Assembly (NCBI RefSeq): GCF_029714365.1
Contig: NZ_CP121659.1
Location: 744,001 to 808,000, forward strand
DNA: 64,000 nucleotides
Source of the DNA: Sinorhizobium terangae
GTDB lineage: Bacteria; Pseudomonadota; Alphaproteobacteria; Rhizobiales; Rhizobiaceae
Reading direction: 5' to 3'
In this document: one piece after another, positions 8,221-18,246 of the stretch
Layout of the letters: every line of letters begins with the position of its first letter
Position numbering within the stretch: the first letter of the stretch is position 1
Program-made: the position numbers and the translations under genes
The notes under the pieces: model-generated
The model's input: only the letters and a program-made list of their open reading frames with translations
Told to the model about the DNA's origin: nothing
Databases searched by the model: none

Positions 8221-9219
8221 TCATTCCCGATTGGCCTGGTGGTTGGTCGCCGCCATCCGTTTTCCGAGAAGCGGAGCGATCGTTTCCGCCCGGTTGGTCC
8301 AGACGTAGCCCGCGAAATTCTGGGGAACGAGCGTCAAGTCGTCTGCACTGTCGATGCCAGAGGTAAAATCGCCGCCACCATAGCGTCCGAGAAGGATGAC
8401 CTCGCTTCCGACGTCTCTCATGCGCGCGGCGAAACGGTTGGGCCAGCCCCAAAGGAACGGCGCGTAGTTGGCGGGCACGACGATAAGCGTGTTGCGGCAA
8501 GCTTCCGGTACGATGCTAGTCCAGCCGTAGGCGGCATAGCGGCCAAGGCAGGCAAGCGTGGACTGCTTGTCATAGCCGCGCAAGCCGGGAACCAGCCGCA
8601 GGGTTTCCTGCGTCGGTGCGGTGCCGCCATAGACGCCGAAGACGGATTTCCGCCATTCGGGATGCGCGCGCAACAGGACCGCCAGTGTTGCGCCTTCCGC
8701 CCGCCGTTCGCTCTTGAAATTGATGAGGAAACGGCCGTGGGGCAGGGCGGTGAATACTTCCGTCAAGGTTGGCATCTGGCCTTGTGCGTGGCCGCGGAAG
8801 GGAAAGGTCTTGCCGCCGTCGGCCGTGTAGCCGTAGCCGATGTCGAGCGTCTTCAGTTTCGACATCGGCGTCTCCTCGGTCACGCCTGTCCCGTCCGTAC
8901 GGCAGTCGAGCGTCCAGTCGTGGAACACGGCAAATTCGCGATCCGGGGTCAGGTGAACATCGAGTTCCACGACCTCCGCGCCGCTGTCCATCGCCGCTTG
9001 CATGGAGGCGATCGTGTTTTCGAGATAGGCGTGACGCGGCGGTTCGATCCGCTTGGCCGTACACGTATCGTTTTCCACTCCGTCCGGTTGGAACACCTGA
9101 TGAATGCCGCGATGCGCAAGGATTTTCACAGCGCCTGACGGCGGCGTCACCAACGTGGATGTATTTAGAAACCAGAGGGCGGCAGCAATGGCAAACACCG
9201 CAACGATGAGCTTCTTCAT
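8221..9219 (-). CDS. Glycerophosphodiester phosphodiesterase family protein, membrane-anchored or secreted
   Basis: 332 aa from ATG 9219 with AGGAGAAG upstream. The N-terminus KKLIVAVFAIAAALWFL is a signal peptide or anchor, so the enzyme works in the periplasm. GDPD motifs are present: AHRG (about residue 36), YLENT, ELDVHLT for metal binding, and FHDWTLDCRTDGTG for the catalytic His. The family hydrolyses glycerophosphodiesters to glycerol-3-phosphate and an alcohol. Insertions between AHRG and ENT (a VENDTCTA segment) and the long C-terminal half differ from the E. coli GlpQ/UgpQ core, so the substrate is uncertain. Confidence 0.85.
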   Translation of the reverse strand: MKKLIVAVFAIAAALWFLNTSTLVTPPSGAVKILAHRGIHQVFQPDGVENDTCTAKRIEPPRHAYLENTIASMQAAMDSGAEVVELDVHLTPDREFAVFHDWTLDCRTDGTGVTEETPMSKLKTLDIGYGYTADGGKTFPFRGHAQGQMPTLTEVFTALPHGRFLINFKSERRAEGATLAVLLRAHPEWRKSVFGVYGGTAPTQETLRLVPGLRGYDKQSTLACLGRYAAYGWTSIVPEACRNTLIVVPANYAPFLWGWPNRFAARMRDVGSEVILLGRYGGGDFTSGIDSADDLTLVPQNFAGYVWTNRAETIAPLLGKRMAATNHQANRE

Positions 9220-9393
9220 CGTGACTTCTCCTCTGGCAGCCGCTTCACCCGGCAACGTGGCCGGAGGATGAAGCGAACGCAGGCACATGGAATGCGAACG
9301 ATCTGTCTCCTCCGCGCGCGATTGACCGGAAATCAACCCTGTGGAACCTAAGCCATCGGTGCCGGTTTTGGCAACGCCTGCAGGAGGACTCTC

Positions 9394-10392
9394 ATGCCGC
9401 AGCTCGTCGATGGAAAGTGGGTCAAGGGTGACGTCGCCGCGAGCGAGATGAAGGACGGTGCCTTCCATCGTGAACCGACGCGGTTCCACAACTGGCTCAC
9501 GCCCGACGGACGGGCCGGTCCGGATGGGCAACCGGCGCTGACCGCGGAGGCCGGGCGCTACCGGCTGTTCGTTTCTTATCTGTGCCCCTGGGCTTCACGC
9601 ACGATCGCCATGCGCAACCTCAAGGGCCTCGAAGCCATAGTCGGCTTGACAGTCGCCGACCCCGTTCTGGGTGAAGATGGTTGGACCTATGACCAGCCTG
9701 TCGACGCCGGCGTGCGGGTCGGAGAGATTCGATACCATCATCAGCTCTATACGGCGAGCGATCCGCATTACACCGGCAAGGTCTCGGTACCGGTGTTGTG
9801 GGACATGAAGGAAGGTCGCATCGTCAACAACGAATCGGCCGACATCATTCGCATCCTCAATTCGGCATTCGACCATCTGACCGGCCATCGCCTGGATTTC
9901 TATCCGGCCGCCCTGCGCGCGGAGATCGATCGTTGGAACGAGCCGATCTATGCCCGCGTCAACAATGGCGTCTATCGCGCCGGTTTCGCCAAGACGCAGG
10001 CAGCCTATGACGAGGCGGTTTTCGGCCTGTTCGACATGCTCGACGAACTCGAGCAGCATCTTGCTCAGAACCGATATGTTGCCGGCGCCTACCTCACTGA
10101 GGCGGATATCCGGCTCTTCGTCACGCTGATCCGCTTCGATGTCGCGTATCACGGCGCCTTCAAGTGCAACATCCGCCGGATCGAGGATTACCCGTCGCTG
10201 TCGAACTATATGCGTGAGATCTATCAGTGGCCGGGCATTCGCGAGTCTGTGCGCATCGATCACATCAAGCGTGGTTACTACGGCATCCGCCATGTCAATC
10301 CGACCGGAATCGTTCCGGCGGGACCGATGCTCGATCTCGATCGCCCGCACGATCGCACACGTCTCCGCGGCCTCGGTGTGTTCGGCAGTTAA
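9394..10392 (+). CDS. Glutathionyl-hydroquinone reductase (GST superfamily, YqjG/ECM4 type)
   Basis: 332 aa with a near-perfect AGGAGGA ribosome-binding site ahead of ATG 9394. The N-terminal thioredoxin-like domain holds LFVSYLCPWASRT with the catalytic Cys64, typical of S-glutathionyl-hydroquinone reductases (Xi class). These reduce glutathionyl-quinol adducts with glutathione. The family markers WxTxxGxxG-like entry and ESADIIRILNSAF (GSH binding) are visible, followed by an alpha-helical C-terminal domain with LTEADIRLFVTLIRFD. It probably detoxifies quinones. It stands as a single gene, divergent from the phosphodiesterase. Confidence 0.92.
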   Translation: MPQLVDGKWVKGDVAASEMKDGAFHREPTRFHNWLTPDGRAGPDGQPALTAEAGRYRLFVSYLCPWASRTIAMRNLKGLEAIVGLTVADPVLGEDGWTYDQPVDAGVRVGEIRYHHQLYTASDPHYTGKVSVPVLWDMKEGRIVNNESADIIRILNSAFDHLTGHRLDFYPAALRAEIDRWNEPIYARVNNGVYRAGFAKTQAAYDEAVFGLFDMLDELEQHLAQNRYVAGAYLTEADIRLFVTLIRFDVAYHGAFKCNIRRIEDYPSLSNYMREIYQWPGIRESVRIDHIKRGYYGIRHVNPTGIVPAGPMLDLDRPHDRTRLRGLGVFGS

Positions 10393-10787
10393 AGCGAGCG
10401 GCGGTCTGTCGCCGACGCACTCCCGACTGACGCGGGGAGCGCAAAGCCGCTTTTCTTCGAATTTACTAAGGAAGCAAATCTTTGAGGGGCCACAAAGAAC
10501 CCCATTGATAAACTGTGGAACGCCGCTAAGTTAATGGAAGTTCTGATGGATAGGAGCCCGGTGGGGCCAGCCTGACGAAATTCCCGGCGTGTGGTGACCC
10601 TGCGGTGCCCTGCCTGCCGGAAGCCGTGGGGCTGCAGCCAAGTCGGTTCTAGCTTTTCAGGATGCGTCGGCGCCGTTTCTTGAAGTGCATGCCTGCACGC
10701 ATATCCTCCAAAAGCCGATCGAACCGCCCAAGCGTCTCCTGTGCGGAAGGACGTAATGTCCGTGTAGGTCTGATGCTGAGGTAGGAT
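10393..10787. other. 395-base gap without a supported gene
   Basis: The interval lies between the hydroquinone reductase and the cyclopropane synthase. Frames on the minus strand extend through it but have no ribosome-binding sites and no recognisable family. The last 15 bases hold GAGGTAGG for the downstream start. I see no clear terminator or operator. Confidence 0.5.
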
Positions 10788-12044
10788 ATGAATGCGGCAT
10801 TGTTGAACATGCTCCGCCGCCTGGTCCAAAAGGGCAAGCTGACGGTTGTTTTCTCATCAGGTGAAGAGGTTGTCCTCGGCGATGGCACGGGGAAACCTGC
10901 CACCATACGGATCGCCGATGCCAGGGCTGAAAAAGCGATCGCGCGCGACCCCGGTCTTAAGTTCGGTGAAATGTATATGGACGGTCGCGTCCTCATCGAG
11001 GAAGGCGATATCTTCGATGTGCTGTCCATTGCCAAGAGCAATGACCTCGCAAACGCCGCGACCTTCCGGAATTCGATCGTCGCGCTGCTGCATGTGCTGC
11101 GTCAGCAGATCAAGAGCCGGCTTCCCGTCAACCGCAATCGTCGCAACGTCGCCCATCACTACGATCTCGACGGGAAGCTCTTCAATCTCTTCCTCGATGA
11201 GGATTGGCAATATTCGTGCGCCTATTTCCATCCGCCGGGAATTTCGCTCGATGAGGCCCAGCGCGCCAAGAAGCGGCACATCGCGGCGAAGCTCTTGCTC
11301 GAGCCCGGCCAGAAGGTGCTCGAAGTCGGTTCCGGCTGGGGCGGCATGGCGATGTATCTCGCCGAGTCGTCCGGCGTCGAGGTCACCGGCATCACGCTGA
11401 GCGAGGAGCAACTGAAGGTTTCGCGCGAGCGCGCGGAGCGACGCGGACTGGCCGATCGCGTGCGCTTCGAGCTTCAGGACTACCGTACGATGGAGGGGCG
11501 GCAGTTCGACCGCATCGTCTCCGTCGGCATGTTCGAGCACGTGGGCATCGGCAACTACGGCAACTTTTTCCGCAAGATGAAGGAACTGCTGAAACCCGAA
11601 GGTGTGATGCTGCTTCACTCTATCGGCCAGATCTACAAGCCCTGGGCCACCAATCCCTGGATCGAGAAATACATCTTCCCCGGCGGTTACATCCCGGCTC
11701 TCTCCGAAGTGCTGCCGTCTGTCGAAAGCACCCGGCTGCTCGTCAAGGATATCGAGATTCTGCCGATGCACTACGCCTGGACGCTGCGAGCCTGGCGTGA
11801 GCGCTTCGTGGCTAAGCGGGAGGAGGCGATCCGGCTCTACGACGAACGCTTCTTCCGGATGTGGGAATTTTATCTCGCAGCCTCGGAAACTGCCTTTCTC
11901 TACGACAAGCATTTCGTCTTCCAGTTGCAGCTCTCACCGTCGCTGGGATCGGTGCCGGTCTCGCGGGACTATATCGCTCAGAAGGAACGCGAACTGCTCG
12001 AATTCGAGAGAACCCGCCGGCGATTGGAACTGGTCGCAGTCTAG
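10788..12044 (+). CDS. cfa: Cyclopropane-fatty-acyl-phospholipid synthase
   Basis: 418 aa with GAGGTAGG before ATG 10788. The enzyme methylenates cis double bonds of membrane phospholipid acyl chains using S-adenosylmethionine, usually on entry to stationary phase or in acid. The SAM-binding motif VLEVGSGWGGMA (about residues 177-188), the conserved YDLDGKLFNLFLD with its HHYD entry, YSCAYF (Cys144), and GMFEHVG are all present. The length matches the bacterial family. The genome may have more than one paralogue, so I leave the copy number off the symbol. Its position beside the phospholipid and quinone genes shows no operon. Confidence 0.94.
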   Translation: MNAALLNMLRRLVQKGKLTVVFSSGEEVVLGDGTGKPATIRIADARAEKAIARDPGLKFGEMYMDGRVLIEEGDIFDVLSIAKSNDLANAATFRNSIVALLHVLRQQIKSRLPVNRNRRNVAHHYDLDGKLFNLFLDEDWQYSCAYFHPPGISLDEAQRAKKRHIAAKLLLEPGQKVLEVGSGWGGMAMYLAESSGVEVTGITLSEEQLKVSRERAERRGLADRVRFELQDYRTMEGRQFDRIVSVGMFEHVGIGNYGNFFRKMKELLKPEGVMLLHSIGQIYKPWATNPWIEKYIFPGGYIPALSEVLPSVESTRLLVKDIEILPMHYAWTLRAWRERFVAKREEAIRLYDERFFRMWEFYLAASETAFLYDKHFVFQLQLSPSLGSVPVSRDYIAQKERELLEFERTRRRLELVAV

Positions 12045-12073
12045 AGCGGGCATGGACGCCACTCATCCTGCCG

Positions 12074-12102
12074 CCCCTTCTCCTCCAGCCTGGGAGAAGG
12101 GG
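12074..12102. repeat. Intergenic palindrome (CCCCTTCTCC type)
   Basis: CCCCTTCTCC (12074-12083) pairs with GGAGAAGGGG (12093-12102). The same core recurs in the larger palindrome at 59382-59452, so this is a member of a dispersed intergenic repeat family. It lies 30 bases after cfa and may also serve as its transcript end. Confidence 0.65.
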
Positions 12103-12244
12103 AAGCAGCGCGCCTCCGGTGAGCAGAGCGGCAGGCATCCCCCTGCCATCTTCTGTGGAGTTCGGTGAGAGAGCATCGGCCTTCACTTGGCCTTGATGAT
12201 CTGCGTCAGTATGGTCCGCTTCGAAACAGCATACGGAACGCAGA

Positions 12245-14548
12245 ATGACCGCAAAGCCCATTGCCGCCATCATCGCCAGCGAGATCAGGGCAACAGCCGC
12301 ACAGGTTGCCGCGGCCGTTGATCTGCTCGACGCGGGAGCAACGGTGCCCTTCATTGCCCGTTATCGCAAGGAGGTCACCGGCGGCCTCGACGACACGCAG
12401 TTGCGCGTGCTTTCGGAGCGGCTCACCTATCTGCGCGAACTCGAGGCGCGTCGGAACTCGATCCTCGAGTCGATCCGCGGCCAGGACAAGCTCACCGACG
12501 AGCTTGAACGCAAGATCGCCGCTGCGGTCACCAAGGCGGAGCTCGAGGACATCTATCTGCCCTATAAGCCGAAGCGGCGAACCAAAGCTGAAATTGCCCG
12601 GGAGCGGGGCCTTGGACCGCTGGCGGAGGCAATTCTTGCAGATCGGTCGGTCGCGCCGTCTGACCGGGCCGGAGCGTTCCTGTCGGGCGATGTAGCGGAC
12701 ATCAAGGCGGCGCTCGACGGCGCACGCGACATTATCGCCGAAGGCATGACCGAAAATGCCGACCTCCTGGGGCGTTTGCGCAATTACATGAAGGACGCGG
12801 CCTACCTGCGCGCCAGAGTGGTCGACGGCAAACAGGAAGCGGGTGCGAAATTCTCGGACTATTTCGATCATTCGGAACGCTGGGCGACAGCACCCGGCCA
12901 TCGCGCGCTTGCGATGCTGCGCGGCTGGAACGAGGAGGTCCTCTCGGTCGATATCGTCGTCGACCAGGACGAGGTGTCGCTGATGAAACCGGTCGAGCGC
13001 ATGATTGCGGCCGCCTACAATGTCGGCGCGCACCTGCCCGGCGACAAATGGCTCGCGGACGTGATCGGCTGGACCTGGCGGGTGAAGCTTTCCATGTCGC
13101 TCTCGCTGGACCTGATGCGTGAGTTGCGCGAGCGGGCCGAAGAGGAAGCAATCCGCGTCTTCGCGCGCAATCTCAAGGATCTGCTGCTTGCCGCACCCGC
13201 CGGCTCGCGGGCGACGATGGGGCTTGATCCGGGCATCCGCACCGGGGTCAAAGTCGCGGTTGTCGACGGCACGGGCAAATTGCTCGACACGACGACGGTC
13301 TATCCTTTCCCGCCGAAGAACGATGTTCGCGGCACCCAGGCGGAACTCGCCTCGCTCATCCGCAAGCACAAGGTCGAACTTGTTGCCATCGGCAACGGCA
13401 CCGGCAGCCGCGAGACCGAGAAGCTCGTGGCCGACATGCTTGCGCAGCTGCCGGCGCCGAAACCCACAAAGGTCATCGTCTCCGAGGCAGGCGCCTCGGT
13501 ATATTCCGCGTCCGAAACGGCGGCGGCCGAATTTCCCACCCTCGACGTCTCGCTGCGCGGTGCCGTTTCGATCGCCCGGAGGTTGCAGGATCCGCTCGCC
13601 GAGCTCGTCAAGATCGAGCCGAAATCGATCGGCGTCGGTCAATACCAGCACGACGTCGACCAGTCGAAGCTCAGCCGCTCGCTCGACGCGGTCGTCGAAG
13701 ATGCGGTGAACGCCGTCGGCGTCGATCTCAACACCGCCTCGGCATCGCTGCTGGCGCGCGTATCTGGTCTCGGCAAATCCTCTGCGGAAGCGATCGTCGC
13801 GCACCGTGACGCGACTGGCCCTTTTTCCAGCCGTCAGCAGCTTTTGAAGGTGTCGCGCCTTGGTGCCCGGACCTTCGAGCAATGCGCCGGCTTTCTGCGA
13901 ATACCGAACGGAACGGAGCCGCTCGATGCGTCCTCGGTGCACCCGGAGGCCTATGGTGTCGCGAAAAAGATCGTCGCTGCTTGCGGTCGCGACGTCCGGT
14001 CACTGATGGGCGACAGCGCTGCCCTGAAGAAGCTCGATCCGCGCGCCTTTGTCGACGATCGTTTCGGCCTGCCGACGGTCAAGGATATTCTTGCCGAGCT
14101 CGAAAAGCCGGGCCGCGATCCGCGCCCGAGCTTCAAGACGGCGACCTTTACCGAGGGCGTCGATGACATCAAGGATCTGAAAGTCGGGATGCAACTCGAG
14201 GGTACTGTCACGAACGTCGCCGCCTTCGGGGCATTCGTCGACATCGGCGTGCATCAGGATGGCCTGGTCCATGTGTCGCAACTGGCCGATCGCTTCGTCA
14301 AGGACCCGCACGAGGTCGTGAAGGCGGGCGATGTCGTGCAGGTGCGTGTCACCGAAGTCGACGTCGCCCGCAAGCGTATAGGTCTTTCGATGCGCAAGGA
14401 CGGCGGCGCGGATAGGGGCCGCGAGGCGAGGGGGCCTGCATCGAGTGGTGCCGGCACCCGCAATGCAGCCGAGCGTCAGCCGCGATCGCAAGCGCCTGCT
14501 CAGGGCGCGCTTGGCGCCGCATTGATGGCGGCCTTGAAAGAAAAGTGA
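12245..14548 (+). CDS. tex: Tex family transcription accessory / S1 RNA-binding protein
   Basis: 767 aa. The Tex domain order is complete: helical N-terminus, a YqgF/RNase H-like fold around residue 325 ([14 protein letters not shown]), a helix-hairpin-helix region near 495-560 (with [15 protein letters not shown]), and a C-terminal S1 domain from about 645 ([19 protein letters not shown]). Tex binds nucleic acids and affects transcription and toxin gene expression in several pathogens. In housekeeping bacteria its exact role is open. The last 50 residues are low-complexity Arg/Ala/Gly. The gene is monocistronic here. Confidence 0.95.
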   Translation: MTAKPIAAIIASEIRATAAQVAAAVDLLDAGATVPFIARYRKEVTGGLDDTQLRVLSERLTYLRELEARRNSILESIRGQDKLTDELERKIAAAVTKAELEDIYLPYKPKRRTKAEIARERGLGPLAEAILADRSVAPSDRAGAFLSGDVADIKAALDGARDIIAEGMTENADLLGRLRNYMKDAAYLRARVVDGKQEAGAKFSDYFDHSERWATAPGHRALAMLRGWNEEVLSVDIVVDQDEVSLMKPVERMIAAAYNVGAHLPGDKWLADVIGWTWRVKLSMSLSLDLMRELRERAEEEAIRVFARNLKDLLLAAPAGSRATMGLDPGIRTGVKVAVVDGTGKLLDTTTVYPFPPKNDVRGTQAELASLIRKHKVELVAIGNGTGSRETEKLVADMLAQLPAPKPTKVIVSEAGASVYSASETAAAEFPTLDVSLRGAVSIARRLQDPLAELVKIEPKSIGVGQYQHDVDQSKLSRSLDAVVEDAVNAVGVDLNTASASLLARVSGLGKSSAEAIVAHRDATGPFSSRQQLLKVSRLGARTFEQCAGFLRIPNGTEPLDASSVHPEAYGVAKKIVAACGRDVRSLMGDSAALKKLDPRAFVDDRFGLPTVKDILAELEKPGRDPRPSFKTATFTEGVDDIKDLKVGMQLEGTVTNVAAFGAFVDIGVHQDGLVHVSQLADRFVKDPHEVVKAGDVVQVRVTEVDVARKRIGLSMRKDGGADRGREARGPASSGAGTRNAAERQPRSQAPAQGALGAALMAALKEK

Positions 14549-14794
14549 TCGGGAAAGTGGAACGGCCCAGTGCCAATGATCGTTTGTTCAACATCGACGT
14601 TGGCATGGCGGCTTTCAGGTGAACGGTCTATATATTAGTTAATTGAAATATAACCTGCTTTCCGTCATACTCCTCTCGTGGCGACACCGGTCTCGGGTCG
14701 CGAGCAGGTGTCGACCATAGAATGCCGGTCCACGGCGGAACAGGTCAGCGGAAATCCTCTTCCGCCGGGAGCCCCCGGCGAAAGGAGGTGCCTC

Positions 14795-15109
14795 ATGGCA
14801 GGCAATGTGATCCGCGGCCTCACGAGAGCCATCATATTGGCTGTAGCAGTGACGGCGCATCCCTATCCGGCGGACTCGCAGGCGATCGCGAATTGTGCCG
14901 AGCGTTCCCAGGTGATTGAGTTTCTTGCGCAGAAGTATGATGAGAAGCCTGCGGCTGTCGGCTTGATCAATCCGCAGGCCGTGATGGAAGTCTTTGCCGC
15001 CGACAACGGCAGTTGGACGCTGATCGTGACGGATGTTTCGGGCCGAAGCTGCGTCATCCTCGCAGGAAAAAGCTGGGACTCGATGCCACAGGTGGGCCCG
15101 AAGGCGTGA
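14795..15109 (+). CDS. Small secreted protein of unknown function
   Basis: 104 aa from ATG 14795, fixed by a perfect AAAGGAGGTG ribosome-binding site. The longer frame from 14678 is rejected. A Sec signal peptide covers about residues 1-30 (GLTRAIILAVAVTAHPYPADSQA). The mature part has two cysteines, in IANCAERS and SGRSCVILAG, suited to a periplasmic disulphide. The mature domain reads as a short beta-rich fold ending WDSMP. I do not recognise a named family. It converges on rkpK with 104 bases between. Confidence 0.7.
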   Translation: MAGNVIRGLTRAIILAVAVTAHPYPADSQAIANCAERSQVIEFLAQKYDEKPAAVGLINPQAVMEVFAADNGSWTLIVTDVSGRSCVILAGKSWDSMPQVGPKA

Positions 15110-15213
15110 GGACGGAGAGCTTCCGACTGCAGCCGCGCTGTCACGTGACGGCGTGATAAATCCGCCGTCACGTGAAATTTCCTATCCCGGTTTTCCGGAA
15201 CGTACTCTATCGG

Positions 15214-16527
15214 TCAATCGGGCCGGCCGATGCTGGCATAGCTGAAACCGTGCCTGGTCACCTCGTCCTTGCGGTAGATATTGCGCAGGTCGACGAGCAA
15301 CGGCGTTTTCATGACGTTCTTGAGCCGTGCGAAATCGAGCGCCCGGAATTCGTTCCACTCGGTCACGATGACCAGTGCGTCGGCATCGGCCGCCGCGTCG
15401 TAGGGGTCGTTCGCATAATCCATGCCGTCGATCAACTTGCGGGCGTTCTCGACACCCTCCGGATCGTATCCGACGACCTTGGCGCCGACATCCTGCAGGG
15501 TCTGTACGATCGCGATCGCGGGGCTGTCGCGCATGTCGTCGGTGTTCGGCTTGAAGGTGAGGCCGAGGACGGCGACCTTGCGCCCGCGCACATCGCCACC
15601 TGCGGCGGCAATTACCTTGCGGCCCATGGCACGCTTGCGGTTGTCGTTGATCGCGACGGTCGTCTCGACGAGGCGAACAGGGCTGTCGTAGTCCTGGGCG
15701 GTCTTGACGAGTGCCAGCGTATCCTTGGGGAAGCAAGAGCCGCCATAACCCGGCCCGGCGTGGAGGAACTTCGAGCCTATGCGGCCGTCGAGGCCAATGC
15801 CGCGGGCGACATCCTGGACATCGGCACCGACCTTTTCGCACAGATCGGCCATTTCGTTGATGAAGGTGATCTTCATCGCCAGGAAGGCGTTGCCCGCATA
15901 CTTGATCAGTTCGGAGGTGCGGCGCGTGGTAAAGACAAGCGGCGACTGGTTGAGGTAGAGCGGGCGGTAGACCTCGGTCATGACTTCGCGTGCCCGCTGG
16001 TCATTGCCGTTGAGGCCGACGACAATACGATCCGGCCGCTTGAAATCCTCGATCGCTGCGCCCTCGCGCAGGAACTCCGGATTGGAGACGACGGCGACAT
16101 CGGCTTGCGGATTGGTTTCGCGGATGATGCGCTCGACCTCGTCGCCCGTTCCGACCGGAACCGTCGACTTCGTCACGACAACGGTGAAGCCGGTGAGGTT
16201 GGTCGCAATCTCCCGGGCGGCGGCATAAACGTAGGAGAGATCGGCATGCCCGTCACCGCGCCGCGACGGCGTGCCGACGGCGATGAAGATCACATCGCTT
16301 TCCGCGACGGCGGACTTGAGGTCGGTCGTAAAGCTCAGGCGTCCCGACGCGACATTGCTGGCGACAAGATGGTCGAGGCCCGGTTCGAAGATCGGGATTT
16401 GCCCCTGCTTCAGCGCCTCGATCTTGCCTTCGTCCTTGTCGAGGCAGATCACGTCGTGGCCAAAATCCGCAAAACAGACGCCCGAAACAAGGCCGACATA
16501 GCCGGCGCCGATCATCGTGATTTTCAT
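15214..16527 (-). CDS. rkpK: UDP-glucose 6-dehydrogenase
   Basis: 437 aa with AAGGAAG upstream of ATG 16527. It oxidises UDP-glucose to UDP-glucuronate with two NAD+. The N-terminal Rossmann motif GAGYVGLVSG, STVPVGTG, the NPEFLREG segment and the active-site GPGYGGSCFPKD (Cys265) are intact. In Sinorhizobium meliloti rkpK lies beside lpsL and is needed for K-antigen capsule and LPS. The same pair is seen here: lpsL lies upstream on the same strand with a 137-base gap. UDP-glucuronate made here is the substrate of LpsL. Confidence 0.95.
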   Translation of the reverse strand: MKITMIGAGYVGLVSGVCFADFGHDVICLDKDEGKIEALKQGQIPIFEPGLDHLVASNVASGRLSFTTDLKSAVAESDVIFIAVGTPSRRGDGHADLSYVYAAAREIATNLTGFTVVVTKSTVPVGTGDEVERIIRETNPQADVAVVSNPEFLREGAAIEDFKRPDRIVVGLNGNDQRAREVMTEVYRPLYLNQSPLVFTTRRTSELIKYAGNAFLAMKITFINEMADLCEKVGADVQDVARGIGLDGRIGSKFLHAGPGYGGSCFPKDTLALVKTAQDYDSPVRLVETTVAINDNRKRAMGRKVIAAAGGDVRGRKVAVLGLTFKPNTDDMRDSPAIAIVQTLQDVGAKVVGYDPEGVENARKLIDGMDYANDPYDAAADADALVIVTEWNEFRALDFARLKNVMKTPLLVDLRNIYRKDEVTRHGFSYASIGRPD

Positions 16528-16664
16528 CGGTTCTTCCTTTGTTTGATGGGTATTTCTTGAGGATGTCGGTTAAATAACTTTGTGTATTAAAGGCGAAATA
16601 GACCTATTTGCGACCATTTTGGGCCCGATCTGAGGTTTTGCCGCAGCTTCGTTGGTTGACCGGG

Positions 16665-17690
16665 TCACGCGATCTGGCCGGTCTTACGATAATATGTCTG
16701 ATACCATTCCGCAAAGCGCGCGATACCCTCCTCGACCGAAATCGACGGCTTGAAATCAGTCAACGCTTCGAGCAGATCCGGTGAAGCGTAGGTGCGGGGA
16801 ACGTCGCCCTGTTGCATCGGAAGCATGTTGCGGATGGCGGGCCGGCCGACTGCCTTTTCGACCGTTTCGACGAAGGTCATCAATTCGACCGGCTGGCCGC
16901 CGCCGATATTAACGATGCGGAACGGCGCCTGATGGGAGAGCGTGTCCTTCGCCTTTGCCGTTGCGACGCGATTTTCCTCCGCCGGTGCAACATGCGAAAG
17001 CCTGAGGATACCTTCGACGAGATCATCGATATAGGTGAAGTCCCGGCTCATCCGGCCCTCACCGTAGATATCGATCGGCCGATCGTTGAAAATCGCGTCC
17101 ACGAACTTGAACAGCGCCATGTCCGGGCGTCCCCACGGACCGTAAACCGTGAAGAAGCGGAACGCCGTCGTAGGCACCTTGTAGAGATGGGCGTAGCTAT
17201 GCGCCATCAATTCCATCGATTTTTTCGTTGCCGCATAGAGCGTCAGCGGCTCGTCGGTCCGGTCCATCTCGGAAAAGGGAATCTTTTCGTTGGCGCCGTA
17301 GATCGAGGAAGTTGAGGCGAGCATCAGGTGTTTGGGGCCAATCGCGCGCGCAAGTTCCAGTATGTTCCAGGTGCCGAGGAGGTTCGAGTCGACATAGGCC
17401 TTGGGATTTTCGAGGCTGTAGCGAACGCCCGCCTGCGCCGCGAGATGAATGATCACCTCGGGCTCGGCAAGCTCGGCAGCCTGGTCGAGCGCCCGCCGGT
17501 CCTCAAGCATCGCGGTCACCGCCTTGAATCCATTGGAGCGCTTCAGGATCGCGTGGCGCTGCTCCTTGAGCGTCACGTCGTAATAGGGCGTCATGCCATC
17601 GAAGCCGACCACGAAATGGCCCTCGTCGATCAACCGTTTGGCGACGTGAAAACCGATGAAGCCTGCCGTGCCAGTAATGAGGTAGCGCAC
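16665..17690 (-). CDS. lpsL: UDP-glucuronate 4-epimerase (UDP-galacturonate synthesis)
   Basis: 341 aa from GTG 17690 ([13 protein letters not shown]). Upstream frame runs into a RIME1 element, so the longer start is rejected. A GGGGA lies 9 bases before the GTG. This SDR-fold epimerase interconverts UDP-glucuronate and UDP-galacturonate for LPS core and capsule. NAD-binding TGTAGFIG, catalytic STSSIYG and YAATKKSME (Tyr-x3-Lys) are intact. It is paired with rkpK as in S. meliloti, so the two enzymes run consecutive steps from UDP-glucose. The RIME1 hairpins would lie in its mRNA leader if transcription starts upstream of them. Confidence 0.94.
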   Translation of the reverse strand: MRYLITGTAGFIGFHVAKRLIDEGHFVVGFDGMTPYYDVTLKEQRHAILKRSNGFKAVTAMLEDRRALDQAAELAEPEVIIHLAAQAGVRYSLENPKAYVDSNLLGTWNILELARAIGPKHLMLASTSSIYGANEKIPFSEMDRTDEPLTLYAATKKSMELMAHSYAHLYKVPTTAFRFFTVYGPWGRPDMALFKFVDAIFNDRPIDIYGEGRMSRDFTYIDDLVEGILRLSHVAPAEENRVATAKAKDTLSHQAPFRIVNIGGGQPVELMTFVETVEKAVGRPAIRNMLPMQQGDVPRTYASPDLLEALTDFKPSISVEEGIARFAEWYQTYYRKTGQIA

Positions 17691-17710
17691 TACGGTATCC
17701 CCAAATTGCC

Positions 17711-17815
17711 TACTGCATGTTCCCTTAAATCGTAGCCGATAAAGGATAAGAACATGCAGCAAATCAAAGTGCTACAGCGTTTTTTGCGCGTCTGACAAGA
17801 CGCGCGGCCCTGTAG
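17711..17815 (-). repeat. RIME1-type intergenic mosaic element
   Basis: A 105-base element with two large palindromes: CTGCATGTTC (17713-17722) with GAACATGCAG (17750-17759), and CTACAG (17772-17777) with CTGTAG (17810-17815) around an inner TGCGCGTC/GACGCGCG stem. It aligns over its full length, in reverse complement, with 49555-49660. The size and two-palindrome design match RIME1 of Rhizobiaceae. It ends 20 bases before the lpsL start codon. Confidence 0.88.
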
Positions 17816-17862
17816 TCGGACAGTTCATACGAAGAAAGCAGAGCGATGGAAAGCCGAATCCG

Positions 17863-18195
17863 TCACTCGGACGGGCTTTCGAGCCCGCGATGCATGGCCG
17901 TGAGGACAGACATCGCGTGGCCCGCATACTGGCTGATCCAGCGATCATGAATGGCCTGGATTGGTAGCGCATTCAAATGGTTCCACCGCTCGCGTCCCTC
18001 GCGGTGGACAAGGATCAGGCTCGCATCCTCCAGAACCTTCAGGTGCTGCATCACGGTGCAGCGGTCGAGCTGCGAGAATTGTTCGCAAAGCATGCCGGTC
18101 GTCTGGGGTGCGGCCTTCAGGGCGTCCAGCATCTGTCGGCGCAGGCCATTGGCCAGCGCCTTGAAAACGGCATCGTCCTTCGAGTCGGTTGACAT
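17863..18195 (-). CDS. ArsR-family winged-helix transcriptional regulator
   Basis: 110 aa. A winged helix covers about residues 8-85: FKALANGLRRQMLDAL opens it, CEQFSQLDRCTVMQHLKVLEDASLI splits as the recognition helix region, and LVHREGRERW forms the wing. Metal-binding Cys pairs of ArsR itself are absent. This resembles the subgroup that sits beside SRPBCC (AHSA1) genes, often sensing something other than metal. It is divergent from the SRPBCC-VOC pair across 51 bases carrying a perfect palindrome that overlaps its own start codon, so autorepression is likely. Confidence 0.88.
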   Translation of the reverse strand: MSTDSKDDAVFKALANGLRRQMLDALKAAPQTTGMLCEQFSQLDRCTVMQHLKVLEDASLILVHREGRERWNHLNALPIQAIHDRWISQYAGHAMSVLTAMHRGLESPSE

Positions 18196-18213
18196 GTTAT
18201 ATTTTTATAACAT
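18194..18213. promoter_or_regulatory. Palindromic operator between ArsR gene and SRPBCC-VOC pair
   Basis: ATGTTATA and TATAACAT form perfect 8-bp arms around TTTT. The block overlaps the ArsR-gene start codon (18193-18195) and lies about 35 bases before the SRPBCC start. The ArsR protein is the obvious ligand, which would give autorepression and control of the pair. Confidence 0.75.
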
Positions 18214-18246
18214 ATTATTGTGCGACACAATGGCGAGGAGGAAGAC

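Noticed and set aside
10389..10829. 146-aa minus-strand frame in the gap before cfa
   Set aside because: No ribosome-binding site, no family, and it overlaps the cfa start.
12206..13942. 578-aa frame on the minus strand
   Set aside because: Antisense to tex, Arg/Asp-rich composition without a family. The tex frame has clear domains.
15172..16560. 462-aa frame on the plus strand
   Set aside because: Antisense to rkpK, whose catalytic motifs are complete.
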